Source: Chitinispirillaceae bacterium (GTDB taxonomy: Bacteria; Fibrobacterota; Chitinivibrionia; Chitinivibrionales; Chitinispirillaceae). Taken from it: 32,326 bases of DNA. The notes below the pieces were generated by a model. It saw nothing but the letters and a program-made list of their open reading frames with translations, made no database searches and was not told where the DNA came from. Made by a program: the position numbers and the translations under genes. Shown here piece after piece: positions 24,520 through 32,326 of this stretch (positions are counted from its first letter, which is position 1; every line of letters starts with the position of its first letter). The stretch lies in NCBI GenBank assembly GCA_016929415.1, contig JAFGIW010000101.1, forward strand, positions 1 to 32,326, written 5' to 3'.

Positions 24520-25263
24520 ATGCCGCAATCCGACCAGCAACAGACGCTTGTACTTATCAAACCCGATGCGCTGAAAAACTCGCTCACCGGGTATGTGCTA
24601 TCCTATCTATCAGAGTTCCATACCGCCCTGCGGTTTGCGGGAGTAAAAATAGTCCATGTGACCAGAATGCTAGCCGAAGAGCATTATGCAGAACACCGGG
24701 GAAAGCTGTTTTATCCTTCGCTGATCGAGTATATAATGGGAACCATCCATTACCCGCAGACTCCCGAACGCCGGCGGGTGATCGCCATTGTCTACCAGGG
24801 ACCCGATGCCGTCCAGAAGATACGCGACATCGCGGGACCCACCAATCCTCTTGTCGCGCGAGATACGAAGCCGGGATGCATACGCGCGCTCGGCACCCTT
24901 GCCCCCATCAGGGACGAAAAGGGCATCACGATCGGCGAGCGGATGGACAACCTGATTCATGCATCCGCCAACACCGCCGATGCGGAGCGTGAGATCAAGC
25001 TCTGGTTCAAACCTCATGATATTCCCACTCCGATGCACCCTTACGCGACCGCCCCGTGCGAAGAGCATTACTACTTCGGCGCCGGGAAATTGACGACGAC
25101 CTATTCCGGAGGATCGATATGCATCCTCGCCCCCGGCAATGTCGCGTGGAAATCAGATCTCGATGCGCTCAAACTCATCGCCGGGGGGGGAAAGAAAGCC
25201 CATTCTTCACTCGAAGCGGTCATCGCAAAATACCTGGTCAATGAGGATAAAGAGCATCTGTAA
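24520..25263 (+). CDS. ndk: Nucleoside diphosphate kinase with an insertion and a C-terminal extension
   Basis: Transfers the gamma-phosphate between nucleoside triphosphates and diphosphates through a phospho-His. The core is clear: 'QTLVLIKPDAL' (Lys14), 'VYQGPDAVQKIRDIAGPTNP' and the active-site block 'NLIHASANTADAEREI' with catalytic His147 (canonical NxxHxSD). The protein is 247 residues against about 140 in ordinary NDKs. About 15-20 extra residues precede the active site ('GTLAPIRDEKGITIGERMD'), and a C-terminal extension of ~85 residues follows ('WFKPHDIPTPMHPYATAPCE' to the end). The function of the extension is unknown. AAAGGA stands seven bases before the ATG. It shares a bidirectional terminator with convergent metK. 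Confidence 0.93.
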   Translation: MPQSDQQQTLVLIKPDALKNSLTGYVLSYLSEFHTALRFAGVKIVHVTRMLAEEHYAEHRGKLFYPSLIEYIMGTIHYPQTPERRRVIAIVYQGPDAVQKIRDIAGPTNPLVARDTKPGCIRALGTLAPIRDEKGITIGERMDNLIHASANTADAEREIKLWFKPHDIPTPMHPYATAPCEEHYYFGAGKLTTTYSGGSICILAPGNVAWKSDLDALKLIAGGGKKAHSSLEAVIAKYLVNEDKEHL

Positions 25264-25292
25264 AATCGCGACGTCCTCCGTACCTTTGCCAT

Positions 25293-25334
25293 AAAAAAAC
25301 GGGAGTGTCGAATATCGGCACTCCCGTTTTTTTT
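25293..25334. terminator. Bidirectional terminator between ndk and metK
   Basis: A 9-bp stem ACGGGAGTG/CACTCCCGT with an 11-base loop is flanked by a run of A residues on the left and a run of T residues on the right, so it can end transcription from both convergent genes. Confidence 0.92.
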
Positions 25335-25363
25335 CGACGGAGGAAATCACCGACTCCTCCACA

Positions 25364-26527
25364 TTATTTTAAACCGGCCTCATTGCGGATCGCATCAACC
25401 ATATCGGTCTTCTCCCAGGTAAAATCGGGAAGTTCACGTCCGAAATGGCCGTTGCGGGCCGTTTCACGGAAAATGGGGCGTTTGAGATTTAACCTGGTAA
25501 TGATGCTCTTTGGGCGGAGATCAAAGACTTTGTTGACTATTGCAGCAATCTTTTCGTCGGGCATTTTACCGGTGCCTTCAGTATAGATATGGATCGAAAG
25601 CGGTTTTGCCACCCCGATGGCATAGGAGAGCTGGATTTCGCAATGTGTTGACAATCCTGCGGCAACGATGTTTTTAGCTACCCAGCGTGCTGCGTATGCG
25701 GCACTGCGATCGACTTTCGAAGGGTCTTTTCCGGAAAAAGCGCCGCCGCCGTGGGCACCGTAACCGCCGTAGGTATCAACAATAATTTTACGTCCGGTGA
25801 CACCGCTGTCGCCGTGCGGACCGCCGATGACGAAACGTCCGGTGGGGTTGATGTGATAGGTTGTCTTGGCATCAAGCATTTTTGCAGGGATGACCTTTTT
25901 AATGATCTTTTCGATGAGGTCATTTTTAATGGTGTCATAACCGACATCCGGACTATGCTGTGTTGAGAGAACGATGGTGTCGATCCTTAACGGTTTCAAG
26001 CCGTCATATTCGACGGTCACCTGCGATTTGGCATCCGGACGGAGGTAGGGCAGCAGTGTGCTCTCGCGTGCGGCGGTAAGTTCTTCCACCAGACGGTGTG
26101 CATAGTAAATTGCAAGCGGCATATAGACGTCGGTCTCATTGTTCGCATAACCGAACATGATGCCCTGATCGCCCGCACCCTGCTCCTCATGAAGCCCCTG
26201 GCCTTCGGTTACTCCCTGTGAGATGTCGGAAGACTGCTGGTGGACAGATACGAGAATGCCGCAGCTGGTCGCATCAAAACCGAGCGCCGGATCATTGTAC
26301 CCGATTTCACTGATGGTTTTTCGTGCAACGGACTGAAGGTCCACCACAGCTTTACTGGTGATTTCCCCTGCTATCACGACAAGGCCGGTGGTCACCAGCG
26401 TTTCACAGGCGACACGTGAGTCGGGGTCCTGCGCAAGCATCGCATCGACAATCGCATCGGAAATCTGATCGCACACTTTATCGGGATGACCCTGAGAAAC
26501 ACTTTCTGAGGTAAAAAACCGCTGCAT
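25364..26527 (-). CDS. metK: S-adenosylmethionine synthase
   Basis: Makes S-adenosylmethionine from methionine and ATP; cytoplasmic tetramer. The 387-residue product has all hallmarks: '[20 protein letters not shown]' near the N-terminus (His14, Asp16, Lys17), the flexible-loop region, the ATP motif '[12 protein letters not shown]' and the phosphate-binding '[20 protein letters not shown]'. The frame is open further upstream, but ATG 26527 is certain from AGGAGG seven bases before it and from the conserved '[15 protein letters not shown]' start. The neighbouring divergent gene encodes a MetH reactivation-domain-like protein, which also depends on SAM. The several radical SAM and methyltransferase genes in this window draw on its product. 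Confidence 0.98.
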   Translation of the reverse strand: MQRFFTSESVSQGHPDKVCDQISDAIVDAMLAQDPDSRVACETLVTTGLVVIAGEITSKAVVDLQSVARKTISEIGYNDPALGFDATSCGILVSVHQQSSDISQGVTEGQGLHEEQGAGDQGIMFGYANNETDVYMPLAIYYAHRLVEELTAARESTLLPYLRPDAKSQVTVEYDGLKPLRIDTIVLSTQHSPDVGYDTIKNDLIEKIIKKVIPAKMLDAKTTYHINPTGRFVIGGPHGDSGVTGRKIIVDTYGGYGAHGGGAFSGKDPSKVDRSAAYAARWVAKNIVAAGLSTHCEIQLSYAIGVAKPLSIHIYTEGTGKMPDEKIAAIVNKVFDLRPKSIITRLNLKRPIFRETARNGHFGRELPDFTWEKTDMVDAIRNEAGLK

Positions 26528-27062
26528 TACTCCTCCTGGGAATAAGGTGATGAATCTATTCAATAAAAAAGATATCAAAAATACATGATACCGGGGGGGG
26601 GGCCAACCAATTTATTAAAGAGGTTGATGCCGGCTTTCAAGTGGCAGCAAGGGGCTCAAAAAGTAGGCGGTTGAAAGTTTTATCCGAAACCCCCATACAG
26701 CCGCATCTCCTGTTCCGGTTTTCCCGGGTCATCAGCTGAAAAAGTGCGTTTTTTAATGAAATATCGTCTAATCCGGCAAACATATTTTCCCTGGGCCTTG
26801 ACGCAATAACCGGACCTGATAAAAGCCTCTGCGTGCGGGCCGCCGTGCCGAAGCGCTCACCGTTTTCAACATGAACGATGATTCGTGCGAATTTATCCGC
26901 GCCTCCCGATCCGCATTGCCATCTGTCCAGTGAGAGGACGGCGTTCTTTCTGCCGGACGATCGACGTAATAGTTGACAAAAGATAGCCATGGTTGAATAT
27001 CCGCGAACAACAATCTATTTTTCCTTCACCTATTCCTGTTATAAAAACGATGCAAGGCTGCC
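26528..27062. other. Divergent intergenic region between metK and the MetH-activation-like gene; includes a G10/C10 tract
   Basis: No gene is supported. A minus-strand open frame at 26637-26990 lacks a ribosome site and a recognisable domain. The metK leader contains ten consecutive C residues on its sense strand (G run at 26593-26602 on the plus strand), about 66 bases before the metK ATG. I looked for the SAM-I core and its conserved GGAGGGACTGGCCC-like element and did not find it. A small leader RNA or a degraded gene remains possible. Confidence 0.5.
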
Positions 27063-27902
27063 ATGGCTCCTGATGACAAAAACAATGCACGATCCTTCTT
27101 ACCCGTTCAGAAAATAGTGCCCCCTCTCGATCACCCGCCGCACATCGAACCGCTCTTCTGGGGCACGGGTGATCTGCTGGTTTGGGAAGCTGAAAAACTA
27201 TTGCAGGCCATCGATCGGGAAAGCCTCTTCAGGACCGTCTGGGCCGGGAAAAATATGAATGATGAGGAGTATGCCCGTGTCCGCAATGAGATTTTGGCAC
27301 CCCGGTACGAGGAGATGTGCGGCCTGATTATCATGAAGAATCTGCTCGATCCGCGCGGTTTTTACGGCTTTTTTCCGGTCATCACCGATTCCGAAGCAGT
27401 TATTCTGCTCGACCCTGTTGATTTTCATACTGAATTGCTCGAGCTTACTTTTTCGCAACCGGGTGCGTTTGAAGGGCACTTATTTTCCGATTTTTTCAGA
27501 CCTGATGGTGATGTGATCGGGATTTCGGCAGTCACGGCAGGAAAGCGGATGGAAAAAGTGATCGAGGAACAGATGATGGGCTACGATTCCGGCAATAAAG
27601 GTTACCTTCTGCAAGGAATCGCATCGACAATCACCGTCCTTCTCGTCGCAAAAACCGCCATTGAAATGCGACGGAGTCTTGGAATTCCCGACAGTACCGG
27701 AAGAGCCTTTTCATTGATTACCGAGACCTCCTGCAATCCCGGCCTTAAAGAACTCATCGAGATAACCGCTATCGAGGAACGTCTCGGTATATTTCTTGAA
27801 AACGGTACGGTAGTAAGCCCGGAATTCTCTTCTATAGACTGCTTCGTTCACCATCCGGCGCTCAACACTTTCATGCAACCTCCGGAAAACCGGGAAAAAT
27901 AG
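27063..27902 (+). CDS. Stand-alone MetH reactivation-domain-like protein
   Basis: A 279-residue protein resembling the C-terminal AdoMet-binding activation domain of cobalamin-dependent methionine synthase (PF02965 type). Matching landmarks are 'FWGTGDLLVW', 'DPRGFYGFFPVITDSEAVIL', 'FSDFFRPDGDVIGISAVTAG' and the C-terminal 'IEERLGIFLENGTVVSPEFS' then 'FVHHPALNTF'. In true MetH the AdoMet-binding 'R-x-GYPACP' loop is conserved; here it reads 'SLITETSCNPGLKEL', so binding may differ. In family members it would help methylate oxidised cobalamin back to the active form. The gene is divergent from metK, consistent with the methionine/SAM cycle. No catalytic MetH domains are in the window. The ribosome site (CAAGG) is weak. 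Confidence 0.82.
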   Translation: MAPDDKNNARSFLPVQKIVPPLDHPPHIEPLFWGTGDLLVWEAEKLLQAIDRESLFRTVWAGKNMNDEEYARVRNEILAPRYEEMCGLIIMKNLLDPRGFYGFFPVITDSEAVILLDPVDFHTELLELTFSQPGAFEGHLFSDFFRPDGDVIGISAVTAGKRMEKVIEEQMMGYDSGNKGYLLQGIASTITVLLVAKTAIEMRRSLGIPDSTGRAFSLITETSCNPGLKELIEITAIEERLGIFLENGTVVSPEFSSIDCFVHHPALNTFMQPPENREK

Positions 27903-28079
27903 AACAAAAATGTCGACATGGTACAAAAACGTGCCGGTTATTTTTTAGAAACTGAAAATCAAGCCTTAAAACGGACAATAATCTGTTTTCCCATCAGGCA
28001 TGGATTTTGTTACAATGAATAAACATGTTTTCGATGACGATGCTTTTGCCATACTCCCAGTCTCAGCAGAAAGGTTCCT

Positions 28080-30275
28080 ATGAGCACCCGAACTGAAGTG
28101 ACCCAGCTGATCGAACCAATTTCACTGGAAAAAAAAGAGAAGCCTAAACCGGTATCCATGTATTTCGGTGAAAACACCTTCAGTGAATCGACGATGCGGA
28201 AAATGTTCTCCGAAAAGACGTTTAAAGCATTTAAAAAGTGGCAGGAAGAGGGCGAGGTGATTACCGCTTCACAGGCCGACGAGATCGCTCAGGCGATGAA
28301 GGAGTGGGCGATTGCCAAGGGAGCGACCGCCTATACCCACTGGTTCCAGCCGATGACCGGTCTGACTGCGGAAAAACATGATGCTTTTATTTCGATAGGA
28401 ACTTCGGGAAACGTTATTGAGAAATTCACCGGCAGCCGTCTTATTCAGGGGGAGCCGGACGCATCGTCATTTCCTTCAGGCGGTATCCGCGCCACGTTCG
28501 AGGCGCGCGGTTATACGGCGTGGGATCCCTCCTCGCCGGCATTCATTACTGAAGTTGAAAATGGGAAAACGCTCTGTATTCCCACGATTTTCATCTCCTA
28601 TACCGGTGAGGCGCTCGATAAAAAACTGCCGCTTTTGCGCAGCGATGTCGCTATCAGTAAAAGTGCGATTGAACTGTTGAATCTTTTCGGACATAAGGAT
28701 GTCAAATCCGTATACTCAACCTGCGGACCGGAACAGGAATACTTCCTTATCGATGAGGCCTATTATCGTTTACGACCCGATATTATCCTTACCGGCCGTA
28801 CGCTCGTGGGTGCCTCGTCGCCTAAAGGTCAACAGCTCGAAGACCAGTATTTCGGGTCGATCAAGGAGCGCGTTCTCAATTACATGCTTGAGGTTGAGGA
28901 GGAGGCCTATAAACTGGGTATTCCAGTAAGCACGCGCCATAACGAAGTAGCGCCGCATCAGTATGAGTTCGCACCCATTTTCGAAAGGTCGAACCTTGCG
29001 GCGGACCACAATCAGCTGCTCATGGACATCATGAAAAAGGTCGCCCATCGCCACGGTCTGGTCTGCCTGCTTCACGAGAAGCCGTTCGCCGGCGTCAACG
29101 GCAGCGGAAAACATCTCAACTGGTCGATCGCCGATGATAAAGGAAACAACCTCCTCAATCCCGGCGATACGCCCGAAGAGAACCTGCTTTTTCTGACCGT
29201 GCTCTGCAGCGTCATCCACGCCGTCTACACCCACAGCGACCTGCTCCGGGCCGCAGTCGCTTTCGCCGGTAACGAACATCGCCTCGGCGCGAATGAGGCC
29301 CCCCCGGCCATCGTCAGCATTTTTCTCGGCGAACATGTTATCAAAATAATCGATATGATCGAGAGCGGCAAAATGGTCAAGGCGAAAAAGCAGGATCTTG
29401 TGGATCTCGGCGTCAAGCTGCTGCCGAAATTCGTTCGCGACAGCACCGATCGTAACCGTACGTCAACGTTTGCGTTCACCGGCAACAAGTTTGAATTCCG
29501 CGCGCTGGGGAGTTCAATGAACATTTCAACCGCGATCGCCGTAGTGAATACGATTGTTGCCGATTCGATCCAGATTGTCTGCGAACGGATCGGAGCGGAA
29601 AAGAAACAGACCGACAGTTTCAGCGCCGCGGTGCTCAAGGCGCTCTCCGGAGTAGTCAAGGAGGCGCGCGCGATCCTGTTCGAGGGCAACAACTACGCGG
29701 AAGAGTGGATAAGGGAGGCCCAAAAGCGCGGCCTGCCCAATGTTGCTTCCTCGGCCGAGGCTCTCAAGGCATTCATAACGCCCAAAGCGATCGACCTCTT
29801 CGAGCGGCAGGGTGTTTTTACCAGGGTCGAACTGCAGGCCCGCTATATGATCTGGCTCGAAATGTACGAGAAGGTCGTCGATATCGAAGCGCGGACGCTT
29901 CTGGAGATGGTCAACACGCAGGTGTTGCCGAATGCGTATGAATATCAGAACGATATCGCCGGCGGACTTGAAATTATAAGCGACGTTGCCGCGGCGGGCA
30001 AACTCGAACTGATTCCGGGAGCGCTTGACGATAGAAAGGAGCTGCTCGAGTCGATCAGCGCCGATATATACTATGTCCGCAGGAACCTGCGGGAGGTTGC
30101 GCAGCTGCTCGAAAAGGCCGGAACCATGGAGCTCGAAAAGCGGACGGTATTCTTCTTCAACGAACTGAAACCGCAGATGGTACACGTGCGCAAACATGTC
30201 GATGCACTTGAAAAGGTGATGCCCGACAACCTGTGGAATCTGCCGAAGTACCGAGAAATGTTGTTTATTTCCTGA
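28080..30275 (+). CDS. glnN: Glutamine synthetase type III
   Basis: ATP-dependent formation of glutamine from glutamate and ammonia. At 731 residues it matches the large GSIII class, far longer than GSI (~470). Signature blocks are 'STCGPEQEYFLID' (213-225, metal-ligand Glu pair), 'RHNEVAPHQYEFAPIFERSN' (287-306), 'HEKPFAGVNGSGKHLNWSI' (332-350, catalytic loop), 'GNEHRLGANEAPP' and 'DRNRTSTFAFTGNKFEFRA'. The C-terminal third has the long helical GSIII extension. AAAGG lies six bases before the ATG. It stands alone between the MetH-activation-like gene and a strong terminator. No PII (glnB) or amt is adjacent, and no clear sigma54 or NtrC site was found. Together with icd it covers the step from isocitrate through 2-oxoglutarate to nitrogen assimilation. 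Confidence 0.97.
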   Translation: MSTRTEVTQLIEPISLEKKEKPKPVSMYFGENTFSESTMRKMFSEKTFKAFKKWQEEGEVITASQADEIAQAMKEWAIAKGATAYTHWFQPMTGLTAEKHDAFISIGTSGNVIEKFTGSRLIQGEPDASSFPSGGIRATFEARGYTAWDPSSPAFITEVENGKTLCIPTIFISYTGEALDKKLPLLRSDVAISKSAIELLNLFGHKDVKSVYSTCGPEQEYFLIDEAYYRLRPDIILTGRTLVGASSPKGQQLEDQYFGSIKERVLNYMLEVEEEAYKLGIPVSTRHNEVAPHQYEFAPIFERSNLAADHNQLLMDIMKKVAHRHGLVCLLHEKPFAGVNGSGKHLNWSIADDKGNNLLNPGDTPEENLLFLTVLCSVIHAVYTHSDLLRAAVAFAGNEHRLGANEAPPAIVSIFLGEHVIKIIDMIESGKMVKAKKQDLVDLGVKLLPKFVRDSTDRNRTSTFAFTGNKFEFRALGSSMNISTAIAVVNTIVADSIQIVCERIGAEKKQTDSFSAAVLKALSGVVKEARAILFEGNNYAEEWIREAQKRGLPNVASSAEALKAFITPKAIDLFERQGVFTRVELQARYMIWLEMYEKVVDIEARTLLEMVNTQVLPNAYEYQNDIAGGLEIISDVAAAGKLELIPGALDDRKELLESISADIYYVRRNLREVAQLLEKAGTMELEKRTVFFFNELKPQMVHVRKHVDALEKVMPDNLWNLPKYREMLFIS

Positions 30276-30304
30276 TCGCAGCAGTTGTTCAGGAAGTAGT
30301 GCGG

Positions 30305-30330
30305 GCGGTCCCGGCGGGGACCGCTTTTTT
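30305..30330 (+). terminator. Rho-independent terminator after glnN
   Basis: A perfect 8-bp GC-rich stem GCGGTCCC/GGGACCGC with a 4-base loop is followed by six T residues, 30 bases beyond the glnN stop codon. Confidence 0.93.
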
Positions 30331-30378
30331 ATTGATGGCATACAGCTTCGAAGTGATGTAAAGTATATTCTCCTGCAT

Positions 30379-31563
30379 ATGCCCAATTCTTCATCGATGA
30401 CAAAGAACGGCGGTTGCATCCATTTCCCAGCCTGCGGCGGTTGTAGCCGGCTTAGTGTTCCGTATGAGGAGCAGCTTCATGCCAAACAACGGACGATCAC
30501 TGACCTGTTTGCTCCGTTTACCACAACCATTCACCCCATCATTCCAAGTCCGGAGTTGTATTATTACCGCCACAAAGTCCAGTTGCCTTTCGGTTTTGAC
30601 GGGAGGGGGAAGGCGGGGAGGCTGACGCTCGGCTGCTACGCCGTCGATTCCCATCATGTCGTCGATCAACGGATGTGTCTTATTCAGGACCGAGATTGCT
30701 CGAAGATCGCCTGGACCATCCGGGAATGGGCGAAGCACACCGGCCTGAGTGTATTCAACGAACGGACAAGGAAAGGCTTTCTGCGGCACATACTGTTGCG
30801 CAAGGGGAACGGAACAGGGGAGGTGCTTGTCGGGCTGGTGACCAACGGCGGCCGGCCCGAAGGGAGCAGGCAGCTTGCCCGTCTGCTTCTGGAGCGGCTT
30901 GGCAACGTCCGGTTGCAGGGCAGCACCATCGTCGGCATCGTCCAGAATGTCAATACCCGCCCTACCAATGTCGTGTTGGGCAACGAAGAAGAGGTCTGGT
31001 GGGGGAGACCGTACCTCAAGGAGGTAATGGGGAGGTGGCGCTATAAAATCGGTCTATCCACCTTTTTTCAGGTCAACCCGTATCAAACGTCCCAACTTTA
31101 CAATGAAGTGGCGCGTCATGTTTCTGTGGAAGCCCGCGTGCTTGATTGCTACTGCGGCGTGGGGAGCATCGCGTTCTGGGTTTCGGAAAAGGCGGCATCG
31201 GTACTTGGAATCGAAGAGAACCGATCGGCAATCAGGGCGGCCCGCACCGGCGCCGCGGTCAATAAAGCGGAAAATGTTTCGTTCAAGGCAGGTGATGTCG
31301 CGGCGGAAATGTCCCGGTATTTACAAACAGGATACACCTGCGCCATCCTCGATCCTCCCCGCAAAGGACTTGACCAAGGTCTGACGCATATCCTTACCAC
31401 CTCGGCGATCGAACGGATAATCTATGTTTCGTGCAATCCGCAGACGCTCAAACGCGACATCGAACTGCTGAAGCCCCGGTACCGGCTTACCTCACTGCAG
31501 GGATTCGACATGTTTCCGCATACCGACCATATCGAATGCGTGGCAGTGCTGAAGAGGGGATAG
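30379..31563 (+). CDS. rlmD: 23S rRNA (uracil-5-)-methyltransferase, RumA/RlmD family
   Basis: SAM-dependent m5U methyltransferase of the TrmA/RumA class. The 394-residue protein has the Fe-S cluster motif Cys13-x5-Cys19-x2-Cys22 ('CIHFPACGGC') completed by Cys100, then the SAM-binding motif 'VLDCYCGVGSIAFWVS', 'AILDPPRKGLDQ' and the catalytic nucleophile Cys352 in 'IIYVSCNPQTLKRD'. It lacks the N-terminal TRAM RNA-binding domain of E. coli RlmD, so it is closer to short RlmC/RlmCD-like members; the target uridine cannot be read from sequence. The ATG at 30379 has no clear ribosome site and a second ATG six codons later is possible. Both keep all cluster Cys. Confidence 0.93.
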   Translation: MPNSSSMTKNGGCIHFPACGGCSRLSVPYEEQLHAKQRTITDLFAPFTTTIHPIIPSPELYYYRHKVQLPFGFDGRGKAGRLTLGCYAVDSHHVVDQRMCLIQDRDCSKIAWTIREWAKHTGLSVFNERTRKGFLRHILLRKGNGTGEVLVGLVTNGGRPEGSRQLARLLLERLGNVRLQGSTIVGIVQNVNTRPTNVVLGNEEEVWWGRPYLKEVMGRWRYKIGLSTFFQVNPYQTSQLYNEVARHVSVEARVLDCYCGVGSIAFWVSEKAASVLGIEENRSAIRAARTGAAVNKAENVSFKAGDVAAEMSRYLQTGYTCAILDPPRKGLDQGLTHILTTSAIERIIYVSCNPQTLKRDIELLKPRYRLTSLQGFDMFPHTDHIECVAVLKRG

Positions 31564-31768
31564 ATGCCGGTCGGCCGCCCGAGACGACCAAAACGATGAA
31601 AATGATGGTGTACCCAGAGTAAGATAGTATGAAGTTGCATCAATTCTGAAGTACGGGTTGTCCCTCAATAGTCAGATAGTATGTACCTGCCTCTACCGGC
31701 AGATATATTTTTTTAGTGGAGGAAGGGGGGGTATAATAGACCGAGTCGGTCCGCATGAGGAAACTAAA

Positions 31769-32230
31769 ATGATAAATAGTCTGAAAAAATCGAATGCCGT
31801 CCTGATCGTTATTCTTTTCTTCGGTTCATTTATTGTCAATGGTGATGAAGGTATTGAGATCACGCATGCGGGCCCCTTTTCGATTGGTATGGGTAAGCAA
31901 CGCCTGCTGTCAGCGGATATTCACTCTATAATCGGGAAGGGAAATAATAACGAACCGACGAAATGTGCCGTAAAATTGATTATAAAAGATGATAGTGGAA
32001 GCGAGGTATACCGTGATCACTATTCACCTGAAGACAATAATGGTGATGAATTAGCCTATGAATTGGAAGAAATCGTTATCCTGAAAATTGGAAGAGTTCT
32101 ATTAATTGTTGAAAATAGTGAACCGAGTGCACCCGGTTCAGGATCAAGCTATAGATTGTTTCACTTTAACTCCACTGGAAAATTCGTGCCCATATCAGGT
32201 TTAATCGTTCCTTACTGTAACCTAAATTGA
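31769..32230 (+). CDS. Small secreted protein of unknown function
   Basis: A 153-residue product with a signal peptide ('SNAVLIVILFFGSFIVNG' then DEG) and a mature part that looks beta-rich: 'AVKLIIKDDSGSEVYRDHYS', 'ELEEIVILKIGRVLLIVENS' and a Gly/Ser-rich 'SAPGSGSSYRLFHF'. No family is recognised. The frame opens at 31658, but ATG 31769 has GAGGAAA just before it and starts the signal peptide, so it is the better start. The gene is visibly AT-richer, with many AAT/ATA/GAT codons, than all its neighbours, which suggests transfer from a different background or weak expression. Confidence 0.75.
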   Translation: MINSLKKSNAVLIVILFFGSFIVNGDEGIEITHAGPFSIGMGKQRLLSADIHSIIGKGNNNEPTKCAVKLIIKDDSGSEVYRDHYSPEDNNGDELAYELEEIVILKIGRVLLIVENSEPSAPGSGSSYRLFHFNSTGKFVPISGLIVPYCNLN

Positions 32231-32326
32231 GCGATTGAAACGCTGCTTTGCAGACTTCTTTGCGCTGCTGCTGCAGATGCCGGTAAATACGCCACTGCGA
32301 AAGCGGCATAGTGGAAACGGTGCAAA
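32231..32326. other. Window end; no feature seen
   Basis: The last 96 bases are GC-richer again. A minus-strand frame is open across them but is too short to judge. Confidence 0.3.

Noticed and set aside
26528..26760. SAM riboswitch in the metK leader
   Set aside because: The leader was read on the minus strand for the SAM-I conserved core and for a simple SAM-II-like layout; neither was found. A covariance-model search would settle it.
26637..26990. 117-codon minus-strand open frame upstream of metK
   Set aside because: No ribosome site before its ATG, no recognisable domain, and composition that does not favour coding; kept only as part of the intergenic note.
27995..28025. Sigma54-type promoter before glnN
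   Set aside because: GGCATGGATTTTGT has the GG but GT instead of GC at the -12 element, so it does not meet the minimal GG-N10-GC rule.

Overview
The window reads as chromosomal DNA from a Gram-negative bacterium of the FCB type. A PorV-like outer-membrane protein, C-terminal domains of the FlgD-like/type IX sorting kind, a HExxH protease followed by a TolB-like propeller and barrel, and a type III glutamine synthetase together suggest Fibrobacterota/Chitinispirillia or a near relative. This assignment is an inference from gene content. No rRNA or other taxonomic marker is present. Genes are mostly GC-rich; the last gene (31769-32230) is clearly AT-richer.

Layout. 1-1584 is decayed accessory DNA: the 5' part of a group II intron maturase on the minus strand, possible pieces of a gene it interrupted, and an apparently frameshifted gene. 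2167-3045 is an exported Ala/Lys/Pro repeat protein with a clean terminator. 14639-3212 (minus) is a probable gene train: isocitrate dehydrogenase, then a four-gene cell-envelope block. The block holds a membrane-anchored Cys/His protein, a PorV-like barrel interrupted by a sensor-type propeller, a very large M6-like protein whose HExxH has become NQIAR, and a HEYAH metalloprotease with propeller and barrel domains. A tRNA-Gly(CCC) follows at 14834, then a large lipoprotein (17778-15094) built from four ~193-residue beta-helix repeats.

The most interesting region is 17946-22865 on the plus strand. A promoter whose spacer is occupied by an E. coli-type SOS box (CTGT-N8-ACAG) drives a tight gene row: a small unknown protein, lexA, a small zinc-ribbon protein, a radical SAM protein with C-terminal helix-hairpin-helix (DNA modification/repair type), a DUF72 protein, a Y-family polymerase homologue that has lost its catalytic acidic residues but keeps a clamp-binding-like QVDLF motif (ImuB-like), and a short CcdA/DsbD-like membrane protein. 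There is no imuA or dnaE2 in the window, so this looks like a variant damage-response or mutasome-like cassette, not the textbook imuA-imuB-dnaE2 one.

Downstream are a sorting-domain protein gene with an in-frame TGA (23021-23938), queF, an extended ndk, metK (minus, sharing a bidirectional terminator with ndk), a stand-alone MetH reactivation-domain-like protein, type III glutamine synthetase with a good terminator, a RumA/RlmD-family rRNA m5U methyltransferase, and a small secreted protein of unknown function.
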